Assembly: GCA_046346965.1 (NCBI GenBank)
Contig: JAXMHB010000018.1
Coordinates: 1-64,000 of the forward strand
Direction of reading: 5' to 3'
From: JAXMHB01 sp046346965
GTDB lineage: Bacteria > Pseudomonadota > Gammaproteobacteria > Xanthomonadales > SZUA-5
DNA: 64,000 nt
Part shown: positions 51,715-59,626 of the stretch, piece by piece
How the letters are laid out: each line of letters begins with the position of its first letter
Position numbering within the stretch: position 1 is the stretch's first letter
Program-made: the position numbers and the translations under genes
The notes under the pieces: model-generated
Databases searched by the model: none
What the model was told of the DNA's origin: nothing
The model's input: only the letters and a program-made list of their open reading frames with translations

Positions 51715-52154
51715 GCTTCGGCGTAGTCGCTCGACCTGTGCGACGTAGTCGTCGGACCGATGCGGAGTGGTAGGCGGATCGATGCGGAGTGGTAGTCGAA
51801 CCGATGCGGAGTAGTCGTCGAACCGATGCGGAGTGGTAGTCGGATCGATGCGGAGTGGTAGTCGAACCGATGCGGAGTGGTAGTCGGACCGATGCGGAGT
51901 GGTAGTCGGACCGATGCGGAGTGGTAGGCGGACCGATGCGGAGTGGTAGGCGGACCGGCGCGGAGTGGTAGGCGGACCGATGCGGAGTAGTAGGAGAACC
52001 GATGCGGAGTAGTAGGAGAACCGATGCGGAGTAGTAGGCGAACCGATGCGGAGTAGTAGGCGAACCGATGCGGAGTGGTAGGCGGACCGATGCGGAGTGG
52101 TGGTCGGACCGATGCGGAGTGGTCGTGGGACCTGTGCAGAGCAATCGCCGTACT
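51715..52154. repeat. 22-bp tandem repeat array, about 20 units
   Basis: Seventeen well-conserved units start every 22 bp from 51759 to 52111. Each begins GATGCGGAGT (one begins GGCGCGGAGT), passes through a variable RGTNGKNG stretch and ends GAACC, GGACC or GGATC. Degenerate units flank them at 51715, 51737 and 52133. There are no spacers. Because 22 is not a multiple of 3 and the unit lacks stops in the antisense direction, all three minus frames stay open across it. Confidence 0.95.
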
Positions 52155-52168
52155 GCTCCACACAGGTC
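52129..52168. repeat. Hairpin at the junction of the two arrays
   Basis: GACCTGTGCAGAGCA (52129-52143) and TGCTCCACACAGGTC (52154-52168) pair at 13 of 15 positions around a 10-base loop. It sits exactly where the tandem unit switches orientation. Confidence 0.75.
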
Positions 52169-52187
52169 AGCTCATTGCTGCGGAGAC

Positions 52188-52407
52188 GTCCAACTGCTGC
52201 TCCGCATCGATCGCGCTATGGGTGCGCAGACGTCCAGCGGCTGCTCCGCATCGATCGCGCCATGGGTGCGCAGAGGTCCAGCTGCTGCTCCGCATCGGTC
52301 GCGCTATGGGTGCGCCGAGGTCCGGCTGCTGCTCCGCATCGATCGCGCTGTGGGTGCGCAGAGGTCCAGCTGCTGCTACGCGCCGGTCGTGCCATCGGTG
52401 CAGAGTC
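52188..52407. repeat. 44-bp tandem array, inverted relative to the 22-bp array
   Basis: Five units start with GTCC at 52188, 52232, 52276, 52320 and 52364. Each 44-bp unit is two 22-mers. The first (GTCCAGCTGCTGCTCCGCAT) matches the reverse complement of the 51.7-52.1-kb unit at about 16 of 21 positions. The second (ATCGCGCTATGGGTGCGCAG) is a more diverged relative. Confidence 0.9.
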
Positions 52408-52409
52408 CG

Positions 52410-52520
52410 TGTCTCGCCTTCGGCGTTGACATCGGCGCGAGTCCCGCATCCCGCATCCCGCATCCCGGGTCCCGGGTCCCGGGTCCCGACGCACCCATAT
52501 TCGGCTTGAGGTTCCCTAGG
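52410..52520 (-). repeat. Heptad array, third copy
   Basis: TGTCTCGCCTTCGGCG (a shortened core) is followed by GAGTCCC, three GCATCCC and three GGGTCCC heptads (52439-52487), then GACGCACCCATATTCGGC. It is the same orientation and order as the 37.7-kb copy. Confidence 0.75.
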
Positions 52521-53068
52521 ATCAAGGAAATGCCCGAGGCGTAGCCGCCGATGGCATCCGCGCCGGGTATGCGGCGCATGCCGTGTCAGCTGTCGGGCAC
52601 CTCGCCGCAGGGCTGGCTCGCCGTCCCGCCCTCGGGGCCAGGCGGCAGTCCCCCAAGATGCTGATCTTGAAAGCCTTTGTAAGTGCTTTCCTGATGGCGG
52701 GATGCGCCGCAACGTGGTGGAGTTTCCAGCCAAGGCCGGTCAGGCGTGCTGCATGTGCGCGGATCGGGACAAGGTCGATGCGGTGCGCCTGGGTGCCCCG
52801 CTTGGCTGCCTTACTGAGATCACTGGGGAAAACCGTATGGACCGCGCACTGTATCCGTCCACTGCGACCGGGGGAGTCGGCATCCGGGATGGCGCCGATC
52901 CCGGCGCGAATCTCGGCCGCTCTGCGCTGCGCGCGCTCTGGCAGTCGCTTTGTAGGCTGTGCGTCCTCGCCCTGTGCGCGGCGAGCACGGCGCAGGCGGA
53001 GGTGGTCGTTCTGAAGCCCTGGTCGGTGGATCCGTCGGGACATGCCTTTTCCCTTTTTCCCTAGTCCC
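52521..53068. other. Gap with no firm gene
   Basis: About 550 bp between the heptad array and the ThrE-type exporter. Apart from a possible truncated exported protein (52837-53064) and a CTTTTCCCTTTTTCCC tract at 53047, nothing recognisable was seen. Confidence 0.5.
52837..53064 (+). CDS. Possible truncated exported protein
   Basis: A 75-codon frame with GGGGA seven bases before ATG. It holds a late signal-like segment (LCRLCVLALCAASTAQAEVV) followed by LKPWSVDPSGHAF, then ends inside a pyrimidine tract (SLFP, stop). It looks like the start of a secreted protein gene interrupted by the tract. It could equally be chance. Confidence 0.3.
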   Translation: MDRALYPSTATGGVGIRDGADPGANLGRSALRALWQSLCRLCVLALCAASTAQAEVVVLKPWSVDPSGHAFSLFP

Positions 53069-54292
53069 TCACATTCCTTGCCGCGGCGGCAGGATGCTGT
53101 TGCCGAGGACCAGTCCGGCGACCAGGGCGGCGATCAGGGTGACCACCGAGAAGGCGGTATCAAGGCCCAGGAACACGTCTTTCTCGAACACGAAGTAGAG
53201 GCTGCGGAAGCCGACCGAGCCCGGCACCAGCAGGATCAGACCGGGCAGGCGGAAGGTGGCGCCGGGGCGGCGCGCCAGTCGGGCGTAGATGTTGCTGGAG
53301 ATGCTGACCACCAGCGCCGCCACGAACAGCCCGAGTTCCGGGCCCAGCGCCGGGTTGCCGATGCGGATGCAGCTGTAGCTCAGCAGCGCCGCCAGGTACA
53401 CCACCCACCAGTCGCGGATGCGCGCCTTGAACAGCAGCGCGAAGGCGGCGGCGGCGATCAGCAGCGAGACCGGTTCCAGCCAGGGCGCTTGCGCGGTCGA
53501 CAGCGGCGCCAGCGGATCCCAGCCCAGCGCGGCGGCCAGCCGGGTGCCGACCAGCGCGCCGAAGGCCAGCTTCAGCAGCACCGCGATGGCGCCGGCAAAG
53601 CGCGCGGTGCCGGACACCAGATGCTGCGAAGCCACTTCGACCGCGGCGGTGGTCAAGGTGAGGCCGGGCAGCAGCACGATCAGGCCGGCGGTGAGCACCA
53701 GCCGCGAGGAAATCGGCGCCAGCGCATGCGCGATCCAGGCGGTCAGCAGCGCCACCAGGAAGGCCGACAGCGCATCGAGATTGGCCAGCAGGCGCGGGCG
53801 CCCGGCCGACAGTTGCGCCAGCACACCGAGCAGCAGTCCGAGCGCTGCTGCGCACAGCATTTCGACCACGCTGGCTTTCAGCAGACCGGCGACGCCGGCC
53901 GAGGCCAGCGTGAAGCCGAACACCGTCTCCAGCCATTGCCGCCGCTGGCTGTCGGGCAGCGTTGCGCGCTGCAGTTCCAGCTTGCCGGCGGCAGCGCTCA
54001 GCGCGCCGCTGGCGACGCGTTCGGCGATGTCATCCAGCCGCCACAGCCGGCGCAGATGGATGTCGCCCGGCTCCAGCCGCACCACCCGGGTGATGGTGCG
54101 ATCGTGGTCGCGCGCGTCCAGCGGCTGGATGGTGGCGATGATCGCAGTCGGGCTGGACCAGATGTGGGTATCGAGGCCGAGGCGTCGGCTGACCGCATTG
54201 ATGGCGTCTTCCAGGCGCGGCGCGGTGGCGCCGCCCTGGTGCAGGCGGCGCGCAAGTTCGATCACAAAATCGCACTTGTCGGTCTCGTCCAT
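53069..54292 (-). CDS. ThrE-family threonine/serine exporter
   Basis: A 407-residue membrane protein in which the two ThrE halves (DUF1212 and DUF3815) are fused. The N-terminal cytosolic part (FVIELARRLHQGGATAPRLE, ISRRLGLDTHIWSSPTAIIA-like residues) precedes about ten membrane segments. These include VLTAGLIVLLPGLTLTTAAV, the conserved LLPGLTLT region, and LLIAAAAFALLFKARI. ThrE exports threonine and serine by proton-motive force in corynebacteria. ATG 54292. It is divergent from the EamA gene with about 118 bp between. Confidence 0.85.
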   Translation of the reverse strand: MDETDKCDFVIELARRLHQGGATAPRLEDAINAVSRRLGLDTHIWSSPTAIIATIQPLDARDHDRTITRVVRLEPGDIHLRRLWRLDDIAERVASGALSAAAGKLELQRATLPDSQRRQWLETVFGFTLASAGVAGLLKASVVEMLCAAALGLLLGVLAQLSAGRPRLLANLDALSAFLVALLTAWIAHALAPISSRLVLTAGLIVLLPGLTLTTAAVEVASQHLVSGTARFAGAIAVLLKLAFGALVGTRLAAALGWDPLAPLSTAQAPWLEPVSLLIAAAAFALLFKARIRDWWVVYLAALLSYSCIRIGNPALGPELGLFVAALVVSISSNIYARLARRPGATFRLPGLILLVPGSVGFRSLYFVFEKDVFLGLDTAFSVVTLIAALVAGLVLGNSILPPRQGM

Positions 54293-54410
54293 CGTGGTGT
54301 CAGCAGCGTGCCAGTATTCGGGGTGGGCAGCCCCAGGGCCGTGCGCGCATTCTGCACGGCCGGCGCAGGGGCAGGGACTCGACGCCTGCGGCCGACCTCA
54401 GGGGAGATTC

Positions 54411-55289
54411 ATGCAAGCGGGCTTGGGTGAGCTTTACTCGATCAGCGCAGCCGCCTGCTGGGGGCTGGGCGTGGTGTTCTACAAGCAGCTGGGCGATCGG
54501 CTGCCGCCGATGGCGCTGAATCTGCTGAAGAACGCCATCGTGCTGGCGCTGATGCTGCCCAGCGTCTGGTTTGCGCACGGCTTGAGCCTGCCCGAGCTCA
54601 GCGCCTGGCAGCTGGCGCTGACCGCGCTCTCGGGCTTCCTTGGCATCAGCATCGCCGACACGCTGTACTTCCGCGCCTTGAACACGCTGGGCGCCGGGCG
54701 CATCGGCGTGCTGGGCAATCTGTTCAGCCCCTTTGTCATCCTGCTGTCCTTCCTGTTCCTGGGAGAGCGCCTGACGCTGCTGCAGTTTGGCGGCTTCGTG
54801 CTGGTGATGAGCGGCGTGGTGCTGGTGAATCAACGCCAGGTGACCGAGACCCTCGAACCCGCGCAACTGCGGCGCGGATTGCTGATGGGGCTGGCGGCGA
54901 TTGCGCTGAACGCCGGCGGCATCGTCATGATCAAGCCGGTGCTCGAACACGCGCCGTTTTTCTGGGTGGCGCTGATTCGCATGGTGGCGGCGGTGCTGCC
55001 GATGCTGTGGGTCTGGCGTCTGCTGCCGCCGCGCCACCGCATCGCGTCCTGGCGCGCGGTGCCCTGGCGGCTGCTGATCCTGTCCGCGGTGATCGGTCAG
55101 TATCTGGCGATGCTGTTCTGGCTGGCCGGCTACAAATACACCAGCGCGTCGATCGCCTCGATCCTCAACGAAACCGCCTCGATCTTCATCCTGCTATTCG
55201 CCTGGCTGCTGCTGAAAGAGCCCGTCGGGCGCCGCAAGCTGATGGGCGTGGCCTGCACCTTCTGCGGGGTAGCGGTGATGCTGCTGTGA
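54411..55289 (+). CDS. EamA/DMT family transporter
   Basis: A 292-residue protein of ten hydrophobic helices with two EamA repeats. The first ends FGGFVLVMSGVVLVNQRQ, the second ends LMGVACTFCGVAVMLL. Typical internal motifs are ADTLYFRALNTLGAGRIGVL and NETASIFILLFAWLLLKEPV. It is a drug/metabolite exporter of unknown substrate. ATG 54411 has AGGGGAG upstream. Two amino-acid/metabolite exporters of different families start back to back here. Confidence 0.88.
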   Translation: MQAGLGELYSISAAACWGLGVVFYKQLGDRLPPMALNLLKNAIVLALMLPSVWFAHGLSLPELSAWQLALTALSGFLGISIADTLYFRALNTLGAGRIGVLGNLFSPFVILLSFLFLGERLTLLQFGGFVLVMSGVVLVNQRQVTETLEPAQLRRGLLMGLAAIALNAGGIVMIKPVLEHAPFFWVALIRMVAAVLPMLWVWRLLPPRHRIASWRAVPWRLLILSAVIGQYLAMLFWLAGYKYTSASIASILNETASIFILLFAWLLLKEPVGRRKLMGVACTFCGVAVMLL

Positions 55290-55310
55290 GGCCCGGGGGC
55301 AAGGGCAAAA

Positions 55311-55590
55311 GCGGGGCGGGGGGCAGGGGGCGGGGGACCCACGATGCGGCGCTTCCGTGCATTGTCGCGGATAGCTGTTTGCCGCCCGCGTAAGCGCGCC
55401 GAAGGCGGGACATGGACGCTTGCCAACACAAAGTGTGTCAAGGCAAAGGCGGGGTCAGACGGCAAGGTACCGGCGCTGCAGTGCTTGCGTAGCACTGGCG
55501 CGCTTACTCATGCAGCAAACCAATCCGGCGAAAGTGTGACGGAATTGCCGCATGGTGGGTCCCCCGCCCCCCGCCCCCCGCCCCGCTTTC
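55311..55590. repeat. G-rich inverted-end element, copy 2
   Basis: AAGCGGGGCGGGGGGCAGGG plus GGGGGACCCAC (55311-55344) at the left is the reverse complement of GTGGGTCCCCCGCCCC plus CGCCCCGCTT (55552-55586) at the right. The segment 55332-55428 matches 23082-23180. The inner right part (55440-55550) differs from copy 1. It occupies most of the 359-bp gap before queC. No preQ1-type riboswitch was recognised there. Confidence 0.72.
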
Positions 55591-55648
55591 TCTACTCCCC
55601 AGCCTGCTCGCCTATGCTCGCCGGCAGTCGTTCTTTCCCGGGTGAAAC

Positions 55649-56323
55649 ATGCAGTCAGCGGTGATTTTGTTGTCTGGCGGGCTCGATTCCGCCACCGTGC
55701 TGGCGATGGCGCGTGCCGCCGGCCATCGCTGCTATGCGCTCAGCGTGGATTACCGCCAGCGTCATCGGGCCGAGCTGGATGCGGCGCGGCGCGTGGCGCA
55801 GGCGCTCGGCGTGGTCGAACACCGCGTGATTCCGCTCGATTTGCGCGCGATCGGCGGTTCGGCGCTCACCGATGACGCCATCGCCGTGCCGGAGAGCCCC
55901 ACCAGCGGCATTCCGGTTACCTATGTGCCGGCGCGCAACACCTTGATGCTGTCGCTGGCGCTGGCCTATGGCGAGGTGATTGGCGCCAATGATCTGTACA
56001 TCGGCGTCAATGCGGTCGATTACTCCGGTTACCCGGACTGCCGGCCCGAGTTCATCGCCGCCTATCAGCGCATGGCGCGGCTGGCGACGCGCACCGGCGT
56101 GGAGGGCGCCGAGATCACCATCCACGCGCCGATCATCGGCATGCGCAAGGCCGAGATCATCGCCACCGGCACACGCCTGGGCGTGGACTACGGGATGACC
56201 GTCAGCTGCTACCAGGCCGATGGCGAGGGCCGCGCCTGCGGGCGCTGCGACTCCTGCCGCTTGCGCGCCGAGGGCTTTGCCGCGGCCGGCATCGCCGATC
56301 CGACGCGCTATCAGCCGCGATGA
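55649..56323 (+). CDS. queC: 7-cyano-7-deazaguanine synthase
   Basis: A 224-residue QueC, which converts 7-carboxy-7-deazaguanine to preQ0 using ATP and ammonia in queuosine synthesis. The ATP-pyrophosphatase loop is VILLSGGLDSATVLAMARA. Conserved stretches are LSVDYRQRHRAELDAARRVA, PVTYVPARNTLMLSLALAYG and NAVDYSGYPDCRPEFI. The zinc site is CYQADGEGRACGRCDSCRLR. The stop overlaps the next start (ATGA). Other queuosine genes are not in the window. Confidence 0.96.
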   Translation: MQSAVILLSGGLDSATVLAMARAAGHRCYALSVDYRQRHRAELDAARRVAQALGVVEHRVIPLDLRAIGGSALTDDAIAVPESPTSGIPVTYVPARNTLMLSLALAYGEVIGANDLYIGVNAVDYSGYPDCRPEFIAAYQRMARLATRTGVEGAEITIHAPIIGMRKAEIIATGTRLGVDYGMTVSCYQADGEGRACGRCDSCRLRAEGFAAAGIADPTRYQPR

Positions 56324-57618
56324 TCGCGTTGCCGTCGGCCGCCCAGCTGCAGGCCTTGAGCGCCTTCCAGGGCGACTCGGCGGCCGCCTGGCGCGCGCAG
56401 GGCGCGCTGTTGCGGGCCCTGTACGGCGAGCTCGCCACGGCGCTGGTGCTGCGGCCGGCGGTGGGTGCGCCGCGCCTCGTTGCCTTGAGCGATGCCAGTG
56501 GCGCCGTGCGCATCGACGCGCGCGATCCTTTCGACGAGGCCAGCGCCGCGCTGGCCCTCAGTGATCGCGCCACCCACGCGCTGCTGAGCACCGACCAGCC
56601 GATGCGCGTCGGCGCGCAGACGCTGCAGGACACGCTGCTCGCCAGTCTGCTCGCCAGCGAGTGCGTGATCGCGCTGCCGCTGTACCAGGAAGGTCAGGCG
56701 CAGCTGGCGCTGCTGCTGGGGGTGGCCGAGACGCATCCCTTGGCGCAGGCCGAGCTGGCATTGCTGGGGCTGCTGGCGGGCTGTCTGGCCGCCTATCTGG
56801 GCGGCGCGCTGTCGCGCCAGGAGTTGGCCGAGGAAACCCGCCGCGCGCGCGTGGAGATCCGCGATCTGGCCGACGTGCAGCGCTTGCTGCTGCCGGACAA
56901 TCCGCAGATCCGCGGGCTGGCCTACGCCGTTCACTACCAGCCATCGGCGGCTGCTGGCGGCGACTACTACGATCTGATGTCGCTTTCGCATCGCATCGCC
57001 GCCGACTATCCGGCGCAGCTGCCCGATGCCTTCGGCCTGATGCTGGCCGATGTGTCCGGTCACGGCGCCGGTGCAGCGATGGAGGCGGTGCAGTTCGACG
57101 CCATCCTGCGCACCTATCGCGGCACCGAGGGCGAGGGACCGGCCGGCGCCCTGACCTACGCCAATCGCTATTTCTTCTCGCGCAAGGCGCGGCCGCATTT
57201 CCTGACCGCGCTCGGCTTTCTGCATATCCCGGCCACCGGCGAGGTGCGGCTGTGCAACGCCGGGCATCTGCCGCCGCTGCGCCGCCGCGACGGCCGGGTT
57301 GAACGCCTGAGCGCGGGTCGCGACATCCCGATCGGCATTTTGAAGGACTACACGTACAGCAATCAGCGACTGGACGCGCGCGCCGGCGATCTGATCGTCG
57401 TCTACACCGATGGCATCACCGAGGCGCGCGACGCGTCCGGGCGCGAGTTCGGCATCGAGGGCCTGGAGCGCATCCTCGAACGCTCCAGCCTGCGCACGCC
57501 CGAGGCGCTGCTCAGCGCCATGCTGGCCGAGCTCTACGCGCATCAGGGCAGCGACAGCGGCCGCGACGACCAGACGCTGATCGTGCTGCGGCTGGCCGGG
57601 GTGCCGGGCGCGGGCTGA
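56320..57618 (+). CDS. SpoIIE-type PP2C phosphatase with N-terminal GAF-like domain
   Basis: A 432-residue protein. Residues of about 30-170 resemble a GAF sensory domain (LASLLASECVIALPLYQEGQ, AQLALLLGVAE). A helix containing DLADVQRLLLPDN leads to the SpoIIE/RsbU phosphatase with AAAGGDYYDLM, FGLMLADVSGHGAGAAMEAV, FLTALGFLHI, CNAGHLPPL and VVYTDGITEARDASGREFG, including the metal-binding Asp residues. Such enzymes usually dephosphorylate anti-anti-sigma factors. It is translationally coupled to queC although unrelated in function. Confidence 0.9.
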   Translation: MIALPSAAQLQALSAFQGDSAAAWRAQGALLRALYGELATALVLRPAVGAPRLVALSDASGAVRIDARDPFDEASAALALSDRATHALLSTDQPMRVGAQTLQDTLLASLLASECVIALPLYQEGQAQLALLLGVAETHPLAQAELALLGLLAGCLAAYLGGALSRQELAEETRRARVEIRDLADVQRLLLPDNPQIRGLAYAVHYQPSAAAGGDYYDLMSLSHRIAADYPAQLPDAFGLMLADVSGHGAGAAMEAVQFDAILRTYRGTEGEGPAGALTYANRYFFSRKARPHFLTALGFLHIPATGEVRLCNAGHLPPLRRRDGRVERLSAGRDIPIGILKDYTYSNQRLDARAGDLIVVYTDGITEARDASGREFGIEGLERILERSSLRTPEALLSAMLAELYAHQGSDSGRDDQTLIVLRLAGVPGAG

Positions 57619-57657
57619 GGGCCATAATCGGACCCCGAACCACAGGCAGGGCAGACG

Positions 57658-58593
57658 ATGACACTGGCGATTCTGGCTTTGTTGGGCGGCGTGGTGCTGG
57701 CGGGTCTGGGCGGGGAACTGTTCCTGCGCGGCGTGCTCGGCTTCGCGCGCTGGCTGCGCATACCGGCCGCGATCGCGGCAGCCACCCTGGGCGCATTTGC
57801 GACCTCCAGTCCGGAGTTGTTCGTGTCCACCGTCGCCGCCGCGCGCGGAGAGCCCGCCATTGGCCTCGGCGATGCCACCGGCAGCAACGTCGTCAACATC
57901 GCCCTGATCCTGGCCGTGGCCTTGCTGATCAAGCCTCTGGCTGCGCCGCGCACGCAGATCAGCCTGGACTACGCCGCCGCGCTGGCAGCTACTGCGGCGC
58001 TGGCCTTGATGGCGCTTGATGGCGTTATCTCGCGCATCGATGGTGTGCTGTTGCTGATCGGCTTTGCCGCCTGGATGACGATGCACGTGCGCAATGCGCG
58101 ACGTCAGCGGTCGCCGGCCGAGACGGATCGCCCGGCAGGATTGCTGCGGATCGCCGTCGACAGTGCCGGCGGCCTCGCGCTGCTGGTGCTGGCCGGGACG
58201 CTGGTGGTCAATGGCGCCACCACGATCGCCCAAGGACTTGGCGTTTCGCCCTATCTGATCGGGGCGACGCTGGTGGCCTTGGGCACCTCGATGCCGGAAC
58301 TGGCGACCACGCTCGTCGCCGTGTTTCGCGGCCATGACGATGTCGGCGTCAGCACGCTGCTCGGCAGCAATGTGTTCAATGTGCTGGGCATCGTGGGTGT
58401 GGCGGCGACGATCACGCCGATTGCTGTCCACGGTGCGGCCCTGTGGATCGCGCTCGGCGCTGGCGCGCTGGCGGTGCTCATCACCTGGCCCGGCGCGCGC
58501 GAGTCGCTGGGACGTGGGCGCGGCCTGCTGCTGATCATTCTGTATGCCCTGACGCTGTCGCTGCTCGCCGTGTTCTCTACGTCCCCTCATTGA
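57658..58593 (+). CDS. Calcium/sodium:proton antiporter (CaCA family)
   Basis: A 311-residue membrane protein with the two inverted CaCA alpha repeats. Repeat one is TLGAFATSSPELFVSTVAAA with GDATGSNVVNIALILAVALL; repeat two is VALGTSMPELATTLVAVFRG with STLLGSNVFNVLGIVGVAAT. The acidic Glu in each SPEL/MPEL motif is the ion ligand. It is a YrbG-like exchanger. It begins 39 bp after the phosphatase gene in the same direction. Confidence 0.9.
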   Translation: MTLAILALLGGVVLAGLGGELFLRGVLGFARWLRIPAAIAAATLGAFATSSPELFVSTVAAARGEPAIGLGDATGSNVVNIALILAVALLIKPLAAPRTQISLDYAAALAATAALALMALDGVISRIDGVLLLIGFAAWMTMHVRNARRQRSPAETDRPAGLLRIAVDSAGGLALLVLAGTLVVNGATTIAQGLGVSPYLIGATLVALGTSMPELATTLVAVFRGHDDVGVSTLLGSNVFNVLGIVGVAATITPIAVHGAALWIALGAGALAVLITWPGARESLGRGRGLLLIILYALTLSLLAVFSTSPH

Positions 58594-58670
58594 GGGCTAC
58601 CGCGCCCCGGCTTTGAACCGGATCGCGCGCAGAGCGCACCTTGGGTTCATAGCCCGAACAGGACGCCAGC

Positions 58671-59219
58671 GTGCAACGCGACAGTCAGCGCATCTACGAC
58701 GAGTTTCTGGTGAGCGCCGCGCTCACCGGCGATGCGCCAGCCTGGAATCGACTGGTTGCGCGCTGGCAGCCGCGCTTGCTGCGTCACGCTTGGCGACTGC
58801 TGGGTGACGGTGAGCGCGCCTTGGACTGTGTCCAGGAAGCCTGGGTCGAGATCGTCCAGGGATTGAAGCGTTTGCAGGATGTGGCGGCATTCCCCGCTTG
58901 GGCGCTGCAGATCGTCACCCGACGTTGCCACCGCCGTATTCCGGAGTCTCGGCGCGAGCGCCTGCACGCCGATGCGGACGACTGCGAGATCGCGGCGGCG
59001 GCGCCGCCGCTCGACGACGCCTTGGATGTGCGCACCCTCTGCCAGGCGATGCAGACGCTTCCCGCCGCGCACCGCGCTGCGCTGGCCCTGTTTTATCTGG
59101 ATGGCCTGGGCGTGGCGGAGATCGCCGTTGCCCTCGACGTTCCGCCGGGGACGGTCAAGACCCGGCTCATGCACGCGCGACAGAAACTGCGCGCCATTCT
59201 CGAAGGAGTATCGACGTGA
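58671..59219 (+). CDS. ECF-type RNA polymerase sigma factor
   Basis: A 182-residue sigma factor. Region 2 is RLLGDGERALDCVQEAWVEI with LQDVAAFPAWALQIVTRRCH. Region 4 is LPAAHRAALALFYLDGLGVA followed by IAVALDVPPGTVKTRLMHAR. GTG start 58671 follows AGGA. It overlaps the DUF6768 gene (GTGA), and that membrane protein could be its regulator. No zinc-type anti-sigma factor is adjacent. Confidence 0.9.
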   Translation: MQRDSQRIYDEFLVSAALTGDAPAWNRLVARWQPRLLRHAWRLLGDGERALDCVQEAWVEIVQGLKRLQDVAAFPAWALQIVTRRCHRRIPESRRERLHADADDCEIAAAAPPLDDALDVRTLCQAMQTLPAAHRAALALFYLDGLGVAEIAVALDVPPGTVKTRLMHARQKLRAILEGVST

Positions 59220-59587
59220 ACAAGCTCGATCAGATGATCAGTCAGGCCTTGAGCGAGGAGGATCTGGCCCTGTTGGCGCGCCACGGCGAGCCGGCGTATC
59301 TGAGACAGGTGCAGCAATTGTTTCGAGGGCCGTGGAACTGGGTGATGTGGCTGGTCAACGTTGCCGTGTTTCTGGCATTCCTCGGCGGCGCCTACTGCTT
59401 CTGGCGCATGTTGGAAGCCACTGAGGTCCTGCTCGCGCTGCAATGGGCGACTTCCGCCATCGTGCTGTTCCAGGTCACGGTGCTCGGCAAATCCTTTTTG
59501 GGATCGCATCTGCAGGCCAATCGCCTGCTGCGCGAGATCAAGCGCATGGAGCTGCAACTGTCCTTGCTGCGCAGCGAACCCGGTTGA
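59216..59587 (+). CDS. DUF6768 membrane protein, sigma-factor partner
   Basis: A 123-residue protein. An N-terminal cytosolic part (LDQMISQALSEEDLALLARH, GEPAYLRQVQQLFRGPWNWV) is followed by two membrane helices (WLVNVAVFLAFLGGAYCFW, LALQWATSAIVLFQVTVLG) and a C-terminal NRLLREIKRMELQLSLL. This layout matches DUF6768. It is translationally coupled to the sigma factor, so an anti-sigma or sensing role is plausible but untested. Confidence 0.8.
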   Translation: MNKLDQMISQALSEEDLALLARHGEPAYLRQVQQLFRGPWNWVMWLVNVAVFLAFLGGAYCFWRMLEATEVLLALQWATSAIVLFQVTVLGKSFLGSHLQANRLLREIKRMELQLSLLRSEPG

Positions 59588-59626
59588 GCGTGCGCGCGCG
59601 GGGAGTGCCGTCGCGCTCCCCGCCGC

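Noticed and set aside
51570..52163. Three overlapping minus-strand reading frames of Arg/Ser/Pro/Thr/His repeats across the 22-bp array
   Set aside because: All three frames are open only because a 22-bp unit without antisense stops cycles through them. There is no ribosome site, and the frames run out of phase into the PhoD gene.
51715..52407. CRISPR array
   Set aside because: Units are contiguous 22-mers with no unique spacers, and no cas gene is present.
55590..55648. preQ1 riboswitch before queC
   Set aside because: The leader is the right end of a repeat element and lacks the conserved A-rich tail and stem of preQ1 aptamers.
56311..58590. A 759-codon antisense open frame
   Set aside because: It covers the reverse strand of the SpoIIE phosphatase and antiporter genes and is a compositional artefact.
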